In this document: one piece after another, positions 31,062-39,815 of the stretch
Numbering within the stretch: position 1 is the stretch's first letter
Layout of the letters: each line of letters begins with the position of its first letter
From: Ideonella alba
Lineage (GTDB): Bacteria; Pseudomonadota; Gammaproteobacteria; Burkholderiales; Burkholderiaceae_C
Length of the DNA: 64,000 nucleotides
NCBI RefSeq assembly: GCF_018069875.1
Contig: NZ_JAGQDF010000005.1
Location: forward strand, 248,001 to 312,000
Direction of reading: 5' to 3'
Notes under the pieces: model-generated
The model's database searches: none
The model's input: the letters and a program-made list of their open reading frames with translations, nothing else
What the model was told of the DNA's origin: nothing
Made by a program: the position numbers and the translations under genes

Positions 31062-31529
31062 TCAGTCGGGCTGCGGTGCCTGGGTCAGCGGCAGGTCCAG
31101 CTGCCGCCGCAGCGCCATGAATGAGCGCGCGACCCCGCTGGCGCTGATGCTGTAGGCGCCGCGCTGCAGCCGCTCCATCTCGTGGATGCGGCCGCTGCGC
31201 TGCAGGCTCAGCAGGTTGGACGCCGCGTGGTGGAAGCTGCGGTGGCTGTCCACCAGCTGGCGAAAGGCCGGCAGCTGGCCCACCGAGGCCTTGCCGTCGT
31301 TCTGCAGCCAGCGACCCAGCACGCAGCGGTCGTCGAAGCAGATGTCCTCGGGCTTCATGCCCGCGTCCGTCAGGCCGCTGAGCTGGCCCTCGAAGCGGAT
31401 CTTCCAGTGGTCGTGTGCCGCCTGGGCCGCCAGCAGGTCGAGCAGGCGATGCAGCGCGTCGTCCTGCGGTTCGGCAGGCGGCGCGGTCCCGAAGCGGTGG
31501 ATCAGGCGGGTGAAGAGTCCGGTGAGCAT
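31062..31529 (-). CDS. Stand-alone CZB (chemoreceptor zinc-binding) domain protein
   Basis: This 155-residue protein carries a CZB domain from about residue 25 to 115. The predicted zinc ligands are His39 (HDHWKIRF), Cys69 (DRCVLGRWL), His96 and His100 (HRSFH), which reproduce the H...C...HxxxH pattern. CZB domains usually sit at the end of chemoreceptors or GGDEF enzymes such as DgcZ and sense zinc or hypochlorite. Here there is no receptor, HAMP or GGDEF part. The frame could start earlier with a GTG at 31607, but the ATG at 31529 gives the more natural N-terminus. It is convergent with icd and has no obvious operon partner. Confidence 0.8.
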   Translation of the reverse strand: MLTGLFTRLIHRFGTAPPAEPQDDALHRLLDLLAAQAAHDHWKIRFEGQLSGLTDAGMKPEDICFDDRCVLGRWLQNDGKASVGQLPAFRQLVDSHRSFHHAASNLLSLQRSGRIHEMERLQRGAYSISASGVARSFMALRRQLDLPLTQAPQPD

Positions 31530-31664
31530 GGGTCGGCGCAGGGCAGTCGACCAGCTTATCGGCCATTGCGCAGCGAACTTCAGTCCCGCGCAAGGCTTCG
31601 TGAGCACGTCACGGCGGCGGCCCCCGCTGTGCCCTGGCCGCCACGCCGTGCCCAGGATCGTTGT

Positions 31665-32252
31665 TCAGGCCTGGGCGATGGCCTGGGCCAGGCGCCACAG
31701 CAGTTCGCGCTGGGCGGCCACCAGGTCGTCGGTCGAGGCGCTGGCGGCGGTGGCGCGCAGGCTGATCTCGCGCACCGCCGGCGCCTCCCGGCCCTGCGGG
31801 TCCTGCAGCCACCAGCGCGCGCTCAGCACCACGGCCTGGTCGTCGGGCTCGGGATCCAGACGCTGGATCTCGACGCGCAGCTGGCGTGCCGCGCTGACGC
31901 CCGGCGGCAGGCCGCCGGCAAAGACGCTGGCGGTGCCACGCAGCCGCGCCAGGTCGGCCAGCAGCAGCCGCGGCACGGCGTCGCGCAGCGGTTCGGCCCA
32001 GCGGGCCGCGGGCACGGCATTCAGGGCCGACCGGCCGCTGGGGCGCAGCACCGATTCACGGTCCAGGTAGGCCGGCAACTGCACCGCCAGCAATTGCCAG
32101 ACCGGGCTGTCGGCCCGCGCGGGCGCCACCGGGCCGGGCGCTTCGGCGCGCAGCTGGTACCAGGTGATCGCCGGGGAGCTGCTGCAGGCGGCGAGCAGGG
32201 CTGCCAGGGCGAGGGGAGCAAGGCGCAGGCGCATGGCGGCGGGCTTTCTCAT
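31665..32252 (-). CDS. PqiC-type (ABC transport auxiliary) lipoprotein
   Basis: This 195-residue protein has a lipoprotein signal peptide ending in the lipobox LLAAC followed by SSS. Its mature part starts ITWYQLRA, and later WAEPLRDAVPRLLLADLARL and LRVEIQRLD follow the DUF330/PqiC family pattern. PqiC-like lipoproteins sit in the outer membrane and partner MCE proteins. The first ATG overlaps the MCE gene stop (ATGA); an internal ATG six codons later is also possible. It is the last gene of the four-gene lipid transport operon. Confidence 0.85.
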   Translation of the reverse strand: MRKPAAMRLRLAPLALAALLAACSSSPAITWYQLRAEAPGPVAPARADSPVWQLLAVQLPAYLDRESVLRPSGRSALNAVPAARWAEPLRDAVPRLLLADLARLRGTASVFAGGLPPGVSAARQLRVEIQRLDPEPDDQAVVLSARWWLQDPQGREAPAVREISLRATAASASTDDLVAAQRELLWRLAQAIAQA

Positions 32253-33250
32253 TGGCGGCCACGCAGCACCGATTCGGGCTGCTGGTTCAGGGTGTCGGCC
32301 AGCTCGCGCAGCGAGCGCGCGGCGCTGGCCAGGTCGGTCAGGGCGCGCTGCAGGTCGCGGTTCAGCGGCGCGTCGGTACCCACCGACTCGCGCAGCACGA
32401 CGCCGGTGCGGGCCATCTCGTCGGCGGCGCCCCGCAGCTTGGTGGCCAGTGCGCCATCGGGCTGGAAGGTGGTGCCCACCCGGCGCGCCGAGTCGGTGAC
32501 GGCGCTGGCCGCCACGCGCAGGTCCTCGGTGGTCTTGCGGGCGGCGTCCAGCGTGGCCTCGGCGCGGTCGAGCAGCGGCCCGCTGCGCTGGTCCAGGCGC
32601 TGGCTCAGGTTGACCAGGTGGCGGGTGATGTCGTCCAGGTCCTTCAGTGCACGCGACAGCTCGGGCGCACTGACCATGGCCCGGGTGGTGCTGGCGATCG
32701 CGCCGATGTCCTCGATCAGGCGCTTGACGTCGATCTGGTCGATCTGGTTGCGCAGTTCCTGGAACACCGTGGCCACCGTGGGAATCTCGGGTTGGCCGGT
32801 GCCGCCCTGGCTCATCGAGGGCTTGTCGGGGCGGAAGTCCAGGTCGATGTAGAGCTGACCGGTGAGGATGCTCTGCATCGCCAGCTGGGCCCGCAGGCCG
32901 CTGCCCACCAGGGTCTGCACGGTGGCGCGCAGGTTGGCATCGGCGCTGCCGCCGCCGACATTGCGCAGCGCATCGGCGTCGAGTTCCGCCACCACCGGGA
33001 TGCTGACATGGTGCCCGGCGGCATCCCACTTCACGCCCACCGAACTGACGCTGCCCAGGCGCACACCGCGGAAGACCACCGGCGCGCCCACCTGCAGGCC
33101 GTAGATGCTGCCGCTGAAGTACATCACCACCTGCTGGCGGGTGGCGAACAGCCGCCCCCCGGCAACGGTGAACACGGTGGCGAACAGCAGCACCAGGGCG
33201 CCGACGACGAACAGGCCCAGCAGCGCCGGGTTGCCGTGGCGGCGGATCAT
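32249..33250 (-). CDS. MCE-family lipid transport protein (MlaD/PqiB-like)
   Basis: This 333-residue protein has one N-terminal membrane helix (ALLGLFVVGALVLLFATVFTV) and a single MCE domain at about residues 38-120 (VVMYFSGSIYGLQVGAPVVFRGVRLGSVSSV). A long helical, Arg/Ala/Leu-rich C-terminal part follows (about 150-325). It should be a periplasmic substrate-binding hexamer subunit that carries phospholipids between the ABC transporter and the outer membrane. It overlaps the ATPase gene upstream and the lipoprotein gene downstream by 4 nt each. The C-terminal helical part is longer than in E. coli MlaD, closer to the tunnel-forming MCE proteins. Confidence 0.9.
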   Translation of the reverse strand: MIRRHGNPALLGLFVVGALVLLFATVFTVAGGRLFATRQQVVMYFSGSIYGLQVGAPVVFRGVRLGSVSSVGVKWDAAGHHVSIPVVAELDADALRNVGGGSADANLRATVQTLVGSGLRAQLAMQSILTGQLYIDLDFRPDKPSMSQGGTGQPEIPTVATVFQELRNQIDQIDVKRLIEDIGAIASTTRAMVSAPELSRALKDLDDITRHLVNLSQRLDQRSGPLLDRAEATLDAARKTTEDLRVAASAVTDSARRVGTTFQPDGALATKLRGAADEMARTGVVLRESVGTDAPLNRDLQRALTDLASAARSLRELADTLNQQPESVLRGRQ

Positions 33251-33996
33251 GGCCGGGCCCGTCCCTGCAGGAAACGCCGCACCGGCTCGGGGCCGTGCTG
33301 CAACAGGGTGCGGGGCGCGTCCAGCGCGGTCATGGTCTTCTCCTGGGCGTCGAGGAAGAGGGCACGGTCGGCGACCGCGAAGATGCTGTCGAGCTCATGG
33401 GTCACCATCACGATCGTCGTGCCCAGATGATCGCGCAAGTGCAGGATCAGCTCATCCAGCCGCGCCGAGGTGATCGGGTCCAGCCCGGCGCTGGGCTCGT
33501 CCAGGTACAGCAGGGGCGGGTCCAGCGCCATCGCGCGGGCGATGGCAGCGCGCTTCTTCATGCCGCCCGAGAGATCGGCCGGCGCAGCGTCGAAGGCGCC
33601 CTCCAGGCCCACCAGGGCCAGCTTGAAGCGGGCCAGGGACTCCACCTCGGCCGGCGCCAGCGTGGTCAGCTCCTGCAGCGGCAGCATCACGTTCTCGCCC
33701 ACGCTCATCGAGCTCCACAGCGCGCCGGCCTGGAACATCACGCCAAAGCGTTCGCGCAGCAGGTCGCGCTGCGCCTCGTCGGCACTGGCCAGGTCGATGT
33801 CGCCGTAGCGGATGCGCCCCTGCGCCGGGGCCTGCAGGCCGATCAGGTGGCGCAACAGCGTGCTCTTGCCGCAGCCGCTGCCGCCCATCAGCACCAGCAC
33901 TTCGCCGGGCTGCACCGCGAAGTTCAGGTCATGCTGGATCACCCGCCCGTCCCAGGCCAGCGTCAGGTCCTCGACATGCACCAGCGCGTCGTCCAT
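33247..33996 (-). CDS. ABC transporter ATPase, MlaF-like
   Basis: This 249-residue ATPase has its Walker A motif GGSGCGKST at residues 38-46. The Q-loop (GVMFQAGALWSSMSVGENV), the signature LSGGMKKRAAIARAMA, Walker B (LLYLDEPSAGLDP) and the switch His (VTHELDS) are all intact. The SGGMKKR form is characteristic of MlaF/Ttg2A lipid exporters/importers. Two GTG codons precede the ATG at 33996, but that ATG overlaps the permease stop (TGATG) and is preferred. It energises transport by the STAS-MlaE permease. Confidence 0.93.
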   Translation of the reverse strand: MDDALVHVEDLTLAWDGRVIQHDLNFAVQPGEVLVLMGGSGCGKSTLLRHLIGLQAPAQGRIRYGDIDLASADEAQRDLLRERFGVMFQAGALWSSMSVGENVMLPLQELTTLAPAEVESLARFKLALVGLEGAFDAAPADLSGGMKKRAAIARAMALDPPLLYLDEPSAGLDPITSARLDELILHLRDHLGTTIVMVTHELDSIFAVADRALFLDAQEKTMTALDAPRTLLQHGPEPVRRFLQGRARP

Positions 33997-35129
33997 CACC
34001 ACCCCAGGCGCTGGAAGCTGATCGTCAGCGCCGACGCGGCGACGACGATCCAGACGATGGCCTGCACCACCGCCGCGGTGGTGGCCTCACCCACCGCCTG
34101 GGCGCTGCGGCCGGCGTGCAGGCCCTGGCGGCAGCCCGCCAGCGCCACCAGCAGGCCGTAGACCGTGGCCTTGAGCAGGCCGATCGAGACATGGGCCAGG
34201 CTCAGCGCATTGAAGCTGCGCACCAGGTACTCCAGCGGCTCGACGCGGAAGATGCCCACCGCGACGAACATGCCCGCGATCATCGCCACCCCGGCCGCGT
34301 ACACCGTGAGCAGCGGCGCCATCAGCGTCAGCGCGATGGTGCGCGGCAGCACCAGGTGCTCCACCGGGTCCAGGCCCAGGGTGCGCAGCGCGTCGATCTC
34401 CTCGTTGGCCTGCATGCTGCCCAGCTGCGCCGCGAAGGCCGCGCCCACCCGGCCGGCCAGGATCACCGCGGTCATCAGCGCGGCCACCTCGCGCACCTCG
34501 CCGATCGTCACCAGGTCGGCCATGTAGATCTGGGCGCCGAAGCGCTGCAGCTGCGCCGCGCCCAGGTAGGCGATGATCAGCCCGACCAGGGCGCTGACCA
34601 GCGAGACGATCGGCAGGCTGGACGGCCCGGTGGCCCAGAGCTGGTGCACCAGGTCCTGGCCGCGCATCGCGGTGCGTCCGCGCAGCAGGCGCCCCAGGGC
34701 CATCAGGGTCTCGCCGACGAAACCCAGGGTCACCGTGGCGCGTTCGACGAAGCGCGTCAGCAGCAGCCCCAGGCGGCTCAGCACACCGGGTTCGGGCGGC
34801 ACCGGCGCTGCGGCGCTGGACGCGCTGGCCAGCGACAAAACTTCGCGCAGGCCGCTGGGCAGGGCGGCCAGGTCCAGCGGCACCGCAGGCTCGCGCCGGG
34901 CCAGGTCCGCGCCCAGCTGCCACAGCCGCGCGGCGAGCCGGCTGTCCCAGGCCTGCAGCGCGTCAGCGCGCACCTGCACCCGCCGCGCCGTGGCCGGCAG
35001 GCCACCCAGGCCAGGCCAGGCGGCCGAGGCCTCGGGCGCCCGCCAGTCGCCACGCAGGTCCAGGGTGGCCAGCGGCCCATCGGCCTGCCAATGGGCGGCC
35101 GGGGGAATCCGGTCGGCGGAGTCAGCCAT
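33996..35129 (-). CDS. MlaE-family permease with N-terminal STAS-like domain
   Basis: This 377-residue protein has an N-terminal ~110-residue alpha/beta domain resembling STAS (LATLDLRGDWRAPEASAAW, WDSRLAARLWQLGADL). This is joined to an MlaE permease domain with about five membrane segments (LPIVSLVSALVGLIIAYLGA, MTAVILAGRVGAAFAAQLG, MAPLLTVYAAGVAMIAGMF). The conserved cytoplasmic stretch MQANEEIDALRTLGLDPVEHLVLPR is present. In E. coli the STAS part is a separate protein, MlaB; here it is fused. It is the first gene of the operon and diverges from the LysR regulator gene. Confidence 0.9.
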   Translation of the reverse strand: MADSADRIPPAAHWQADGPLATLDLRGDWRAPEASAAWPGLGGLPATARRVQVRADALQAWDSRLAARLWQLGADLARREPAVPLDLAALPSGLREVLSLASASSAAAPVPPEPGVLSRLGLLLTRFVERATVTLGFVGETLMALGRLLRGRTAMRGQDLVHQLWATGPSSLPIVSLVSALVGLIIAYLGAAQLQRFGAQIYMADLVTIGEVREVAALMTAVILAGRVGAAFAAQLGSMQANEEIDALRTLGLDPVEHLVLPRTIALTLMAPLLTVYAAGVAMIAGMFVAVGIFRVEPLEYLVRSFNALSLAHVSIGLLKATVYGLLVALAGCRQGLHAGRSAQAVGEATTAAVVQAIVWIVVAASALTISFQRLGW

Positions 35130-35180
35130 CACCCTCACTGTAAGGCCAATGCGGCGCGACCTTGGCGGGTGGGTGTATCG

Positions 35181-35195
35181 TTCGCCTGGGGCGAA
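35181..35195. promoter_or_regulatory. Candidate LysR-type operator (T-N11-A)
   Basis: TTCGCC-TGG-GGCGAA is a perfect inverted repeat. Its inner part is TCGCC-N3-GGCGA, which fits the T-N11-A rule for LysR-family sites. It lies in the region shared by the divergent MlaE-type permease and LysR genes. Confidence 0.4.
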
Positions 35196-35369
35196 TGCTT
35201 GCTTGTCAAACCCCGTGTGCGCCGGCCCGAGCCTTCGTGCAACATCCGGTTCAGCGATGCGGCTGTTGGTGCTGGACTCACCGGTCCTCTCCCAGCCGAT
35301 CCCTGGCCGCCTGACCATGGCCACCCGGGGACGGTGCATGCAGCGGTCGCCCCCCATTCCTGTGCTGCG

Positions 35370-36335
35370 ATGCGTTTCGACCTCATCACGCTGAACCTGG
35401 TGCTCGCGATCTCCGAGACCCGCAACCTGACGCGGGCGGCGGAGCGCGAGCATCTGGCGCTGGCCGCCGCCAGCAAGCGCCTGAAGGACCTGGAGACCCG
35501 CCTGGGCGTGCAACTGTTCGTTCGCCGCGCGCGCGGCGTGGAGCCCACCGAGGCCGGCCGCGCGCTGGTGCGCCACATCCGCGGCCTGCATGCCTCGCTG
35601 CATGCGCTGGAGAGCGAGGTGGTCGAGTTCAGCCGCGGCATCAAGGGCCACCTGCGCATCGCCGCCAATGCCGGCGCCATTGCCGAGTGCCTGCCGGCCG
35701 ACCTGGCCGCCTTCTCGCGTGAGCATCCGCAGATCCGCATCAGCCTGGAAGACCTGACCAGCGCCGAGGTCCAGGCCGCGGTGGCCGATGGCCGCGCCGA
35801 TGTGGGCATCTTCGCCCAGCCGCTGTCCGACCAGCGCCTGCGCGCTTGGCCCTACCGCGACGGCCAGCTGGCGGTGATCCTGCCGCGCGGCCACGCGCTG
35901 GCGGCCGAGCCGGGCGCACTGGCCTTCGAGTCGCTGCTGGACTACGACATCGTCGGCCTGCACATCGGCGCCTCGGTGCACGAGCTGATGCTGCAGCGCG
36001 CGCTGGAGCGCGGCCGAACGCTCAACGCCCGGCTGCAGGTGCGCGGCTTCGACGCCATCGCCCAGCTGGTCGACGCCGGCCTGGGCGTGGCCCTGTTGCC
36101 GGCGGCGGTGGCCGAGCGCTTCGCCCGGCTGTTCGCGATCGAGGTGCGACCGCTGCTCGATGCCTGGTCACAGCGCACCTACCTGATCGCCGCGCGCGAC
36201 CAGGAGGTGCTGCCGGCCGTGGTGCAGCGCTTCGTCGATGCCCTGACACGCGACGTGCCGCTGGTCTCGCCGACCGGCGGCGCATCGCCGACAATCCCTG
36301 TCCCGCGCGCACCCCGCGCGACGATTCCTTCCTGA
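35370..36335 (+). CDS. LysR-family transcriptional regulator
   Basis: This 321-residue regulator has an N-terminal winged helix-turn-helix ([58 protein letters not shown]) and a type 2 periplasmic-binding-like effector domain beginning near residue 92 ([23 protein letters not shown]). The frame is open far upstream, but the ATG at 35370 aligns with the usual LysR start ([10 protein letters not shown]). It lies 16 nt before leuC on the same strand and divergent from the lipid transport operon, so either could be its target. The Pro-rich last 25 residues look like a poorly conserved tail. Confidence 0.9.
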   Translation: MRFDLITLNLVLAISETRNLTRAAEREHLALAAASKRLKDLETRLGVQLFVRRARGVEPTEAGRALVRHIRGLHASLHALESEVVEFSRGIKGHLRIAANAGAIAECLPADLAAFSREHPQIRISLEDLTSAEVQAAVADGRADVGIFAQPLSDQRLRAWPYRDGQLAVILPRGHALAAEPGALAFESLLDYDIVGLHIGASVHELMLQRALERGRTLNARLQVRGFDAIAQLVDAGLGVALLPAAVAERFARLFAIEVRPLLDAWSQRTYLIAARDQEVLPAVVQRFVDALTRDVPLVSPTGGASPTIPVPRAPRATIPS

Positions 36336-36351
36336 CCTTCTCCGGCCTGCC

Positions 36352-37776
36352 ATGACCGCACGCACCCTGTACGACAAGCTGTGGGACGAACACGTCGTCC
36401 ACACCGAGGAGGACGGCACCGCCGTGCTCTACATCGACCGCCACCTGGTGCACGAGGTCACCAGCCCGCAGGCCTTCGAAGGCCTGCGCGAGGCCGGCCG
36501 GCCGGTCTGGCGCACCAGCTCGGTGGTGGCCACCGCCGACCACAACACGCCCACCGACGGCTGGGAGCTGGGCCTGGACGGCATCAAGGACCCGATCTCC
36601 AAGGAGCAGGTGGTCACGCTGGACGCCAACATCAGGGCCTTCGGCTCGGCCGCCTACTTCCCGTTCATGAGCAAGCGCCAGGGCATCGTCCACGTGGTCG
36701 GCCCCGAGAACGGCGCCACGCTGCCGGGCATGACGGTGGTCTGCGGCGACAGCCACACCTCCACCCATGGCGCCTTCGGCGCGCTGGCGCATGGCATCGG
36801 CACCTCCGAGGTCGAGCACGTGCTGGCCACCCAGACCCTGCTCGCCAAGAAGGCGAAGAACATGCTGGTGCGGGTGGACGGCGAACTGGCCCGCGGCCTG
36901 ACCGCCAAGGACATCGTGCTGGCGATCATCGGCAGGATCGGCACCGCCGGCGGCACCGGCTACACGATCGAGTTCGGCGGCTCGGCCATCCGCGCGCTGA
37001 GCATGGAAGGCCGCATGACCGTGTGCAACATGGCGATCGAGGCGGGCGCCCGCGCCGGCCTGGTGGCGGTGGACGACAAGACCATCGACTACGTCAAGGG
37101 CCGCCCCTTCGCGCCCCAGGGCGTGGAGTGGGAACTGGCGGTGGCGCACTGGCGCACCCTGCACTCCGACGACGGCGCGCACTTCGACAAGGTGGTGGTG
37201 CTCGATGCCGCGCAGATCAAGCCGCAGGTCACCTGGGGCACCAGCCCCGAGATGGTGCTGGCGATCGACGAGCGCGTGCCCGACCCCGACAAGGAGAAGG
37301 ACGGCGTGAAGCGGGCTGCGATCGAGCGGGCGTTGAGCTACATGGGCCTGGAGCCCAACAAGGCGATCAACGACATCCGCGTCGACAAGGTCTTCATCGG
37401 CTCGTGCACCAACAGCCGCATCGAGGACATGCGCGAGGCCGCCGCGGTGGTGCAGCGCGTGGGCGGGCGCATTGCCGCCAACATCCGCCAGGCGCTGGTG
37501 GTGCCGGGCTCGGGCCTGGTCAAGGCGCAGGCCGAGGCCGAGGGCCTGGACAAGGTCTTCACCGCCGCCGGCTTCGAGTGGCGCCAGCCCGGCTGCAGCA
37601 TGTGCCTGGCGATGAACGCCGACCGGCTGGAGCCCGGCGAGCGCTGCGCCAGCACCAGCAACCGCAACTTCGAGGGCCGCCAGGGCAACGGCGGCCGCAC
37701 CCACCTGGTCAGCCCCGCGATGGCCGCCGCCGCCGCGATGGCCGGCCATTTCGTCGACATCCGTCGCATCGCCTGA
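36352..37776 (+). CDS. leuC: 3-isopropylmalate dehydratase large subunit
   Basis: This 474-residue aconitase-family protein isomerises 2- to 3-isopropylmalate in leucine synthesis together with LeuD. The [4Fe-4S] cysteines are Cys352 (GSCTNSR), Cys415 and Cys418 ([10 protein letters not shown]). Other family stretches are [24 protein letters not shown]-like in the middle and NRNFEGRQG near the end. The protein begins [16 protein letters not shown], the standard start. An entericidin-like small gene lies between it and leuD. Confidence 0.96.
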   Translation: MTARTLYDKLWDEHVVHTEEDGTAVLYIDRHLVHEVTSPQAFEGLREAGRPVWRTSSVVATADHNTPTDGWELGLDGIKDPISKEQVVTLDANIRAFGSAAYFPFMSKRQGIVHVVGPENGATLPGMTVVCGDSHTSTHGAFGALAHGIGTSEVEHVLATQTLLAKKAKNMLVRVDGELARGLTAKDIVLAIIGRIGTAGGTGYTIEFGGSAIRALSMEGRMTVCNMAIEAGARAGLVAVDDKTIDYVKGRPFAPQGVEWELAVAHWRTLHSDDGAHFDKVVVLDAAQIKPQVTWGTSPEMVLAIDERVPDPDKEKDGVKRAAIERALSYMGLEPNKAINDIRVDKVFIGSCTNSRIEDMREAAAVVQRVGGRIAANIRQALVVPGSGLVKAQAEAEGLDKVFTAAGFEWRQPGCSMCLAMNADRLEPGERCASTSNRNFEGRQGNGGRTHLVSPAMAAAAAMAGHFVDIRRIA

Positions 37777-37793
37777 ACGCAAGGAGCCACCGC

Positions 37794-37919
37794 ATGAAGA
37801 CCGTGTTCGCCCTGATCGCCGCGCTGTTCGTCCTGGCCGGCTGCAACACCTTCGAGGGCATGGGCAAGGACATCCAGAAGGCCGGCGAGACCATCGAAGG
37901 CGCTGCCAAGAAGAAGTAA
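37794..37919 (+). CDS. Entericidin-like small lipoprotein
   Basis: This 41-residue lipoprotein has a signal peptide [17 protein letters not shown] with lipobox LAGC, followed by a short charged helix ([24 protein letters not shown]). This matches the EcnA/EcnB entericidin family, whose E. coli members form a toxin-antidote pair of membrane lipoproteins. AAGGAG lies 7 nt before the ATG. The gene sits 17 nt after leuC and 2 nt before leuD, so it must be co-transcribed with the leucine genes. Only one entericidin is present here. Its role in this place is unknown. Confidence 0.85.
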   Translation: MKTVFALIAALFVLAGCNTFEGMGKDIQKAGETIEGAAKKK

Positions 37920-37921
37920 GC

Positions 37922-38575
37922 ATGGACCAGTTCACCGTACACCAGGGCCTGGTGGCCCCGATGGATCGCGCCAATGTCGACACCGACGCGATCATCCCCA
38001 AGCAGTTCCTGAAGTCGATCAAGCGCACCGGCTTCGGCCCGAACCTGTTCGACGAGTGGCGCTACCTGGACAAGGGCGAGCCCGGCCAGGACCCGGCCAG
38101 CCGCCGGCCCAACCCCGACTTCGTGCTGAACCAGCCGCGTTATGCCGGCGCCAGCATCCTGCTGGCGCGCGACAACTTCGGTTGCGGCTCCAGCCGCGAG
38201 CACGCGCCCTGGGCGCTGCAGCAGTACGGCTTCCGCGCCATCATCGCCCCCAGCTTCGCCGACATCTTCTTCAACAACTGCTTCAAGAACGGCGTGCTGC
38301 CGATCGTGCTGCCCGAGTCGCAGGTGGCGAAGCTGTTCGACGAGGTGGCGGCCTTTCCGGGCTACACGCTGACGATCGACCTGCCGCGCCAGGTCATCGT
38401 CAAGGGCGACGGCAGCGAACTGCCCTTCGAGGTGCAGGCCTTCCGCAAGTACTGCCTGGTCAATGGCTTCGACGACATCGGCCTGACGCTGCGCCACGCC
38501 GACAAGATCAAGGCCTACGAGGCCGAGCGCCTGGCGAAGATGCCCTGGCTGGGCACCTCGATGCCGCAGCTCTGA
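37922..38575 (+). CDS. leuD: 3-isopropylmalate dehydratase small subunit
   Basis: This 217-residue swivel-domain partner of LeuC contains the conserved [20 protein letters not shown] near the N-terminus, [20 protein letters not shown] in the centre (active-site Ser/Arg) and [19 protein letters not shown]. The length and motifs are normal for the family. It starts 2 nt after the entericidin-like gene and is followed by leuB after 27 nt. Confidence 0.96.
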   Translation: MDQFTVHQGLVAPMDRANVDTDAIIPKQFLKSIKRTGFGPNLFDEWRYLDKGEPGQDPASRRPNPDFVLNQPRYAGASILLARDNFGCGSSREHAPWALQQYGFRAIIAPSFADIFFNNCFKNGVLPIVLPESQVAKLFDEVAAFPGYTLTIDLPRQVIVKGDGSELPFEVQAFRKYCLVNGFDDIGLTLRHADKIKAYEAERLAKMPWLGTSMPQL

Positions 38576-38602
38576 ATTCCCGACATTCCAAGAAAGAACA
38601 CG

Positions 38603-39721
38603 ATGAGCATGAAGATCGCCGTGCTGCCGGGTGACGGCATCGGCACCGAGATCGTCGCCGAGGCGGTCAAGGTCCTGCAGGTGCTGGACCTGCCGCTGGA
38701 GATGGAGCAGGCCCCGGTGGGCGGCGCCGCCTACGAACTGCACGGCCACCCGCTGCCCGAGGGCACGCTGAACCTGGCCAAGTCCGCCGACGCCATCCTC
38801 TTCGGCGCCGTGGGCGACTGGAAGTACGACAAGCTCGACCGCCCGCTGCGCCCCGAGCAGGCCATCCTGGGTCTGCGCAAGCACCTGGGCCTGTTCGCCA
38901 ACTTCCGCCCGGCGATCTGCTACGAGCAGCTGGTGGGCGCCTCCAGCCTCAAGCCCGAACTGGTGGCCGGCCTGGACATCCTGATCATCCGCGAGCTGAC
39001 CGGCGACATCTACTTCGGCCAGCCCAGGGGCCGCCGCACCGCGGTGGACGGCCTGTTCCCCGGCGCCGACGAGGCCTTCGACACGATGCGCTACTCGCGC
39101 CCCGAGATCGAGCGCATCGCCCATGTCGCCTTCCAGGCAGCGCGCCAGCGCGGCCGCAAGGTCACCAGCGTCGACAAGGCCAACGTGCTCGAGACCTTCC
39201 AGTTCTGGAAGGACGTGGTCATCGAGGTGCATGCCCAGTACCCCGATGTCGAGCTGCAGCACATGTACGTCGACAACGCGGCGATGCAGCTGGTCAAGTC
39301 GCCCAAGTCCTTCGACGTGGTGGTGACCGGCAACATGTTCGGCGACATCCTGTCGGACGAGGCCTCGATGCTGACCGGCTCGATCGGCATGCTGCCCTCC
39401 GCCTCGCTGAACGACCGCAAGCAGGGTCTGTACGAGCCCAGCCACGGCAGCGCGCCGGACATCGCTGGTAAGGGTATTGCAAACCCGCTGGCTACAATCC
39501 TGTCTGCTGCCATGATGCTCCGCTTCTCCCTCCAAGCACCCGAGGCTGCCGACCGCATCGAGTCGGCCGTCAAATCGGTGCTGGCTGCCGGCTACCGTAC
39601 GCCGGACATCTGGAGCGAAGGCACCCAGAAGGTGGGCACGCGCGAGATGGGTGATGCAGTCGTCGCCGCCCTCATGGGCAACGGCGCGGGCAAAACCATT
39701 ACCACGATCACCAAGAGCTGA
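38603..39721 (+). CDS. leuB: 3-isopropylmalate dehydrogenase
   Basis: This 372-residue beta-decarboxylating dehydrogenase oxidises 3-isopropylmalate with NAD. Recognisable parts are [14 protein letters not shown] at the N-terminus, the substrate-loop stretch [27 protein letters not shown], the catalytic Lys/Asp region [14 protein letters not shown], and [20 protein letters not shown] followed by the NAD-binding [17 protein letters not shown]. It completes the leu cluster and is followed by asd after 94 nt of structured spacer. Confidence 0.96.
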   Translation: MSMKIAVLPGDGIGTEIVAEAVKVLQVLDLPLEMEQAPVGGAAYELHGHPLPEGTLNLAKSADAILFGAVGDWKYDKLDRPLRPEQAILGLRKHLGLFANFRPAICYEQLVGASSLKPELVAGLDILIIRELTGDIYFGQPRGRRTAVDGLFPGADEAFDTMRYSRPEIERIAHVAFQAARQRGRKVTSVDKANVLETFQFWKDVVIEVHAQYPDVELQHMYVDNAAMQLVKSPKSFDVVVTGNMFGDILSDEASMLTGSIGMLPSASLNDRKQGLYEPSHGSAPDIAGKGIANPLATILSAAMMLRFSLQAPEAADRIESAVKSVLAAGYRTPDIWSEGTQKVGTREMGDAVVAALMGNGAGKTITTITKS

Positions 39722-39750
39722 CAGCTCGGTTTCGTCTCGCCCCCACACCT

Positions 39751-39786
39751 GGACCCCGGCGAACGAGCCGGGGAAGTCAGGGGTCC
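39751..39786 (+). promoter_or_regulatory. Overlapping hairpins between leuB and asd
   Basis: CCCCGGC (39754-39760) pairs with GCCGGGG (39767-39773). GGACCCC (39751-39757) can instead pair with GGGGTCC (39780-39786). The two structures share the CCCC run and exclude one another. There is no T tract, so a plain terminator is unlikely. An attenuator-type element or an mRNA-processing structure ahead of asd is possible. Confidence 0.3.
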
Positions 39787-39815
39787 GGGATTGGCTACAC
39801 ACAAGGAAACTGGAA

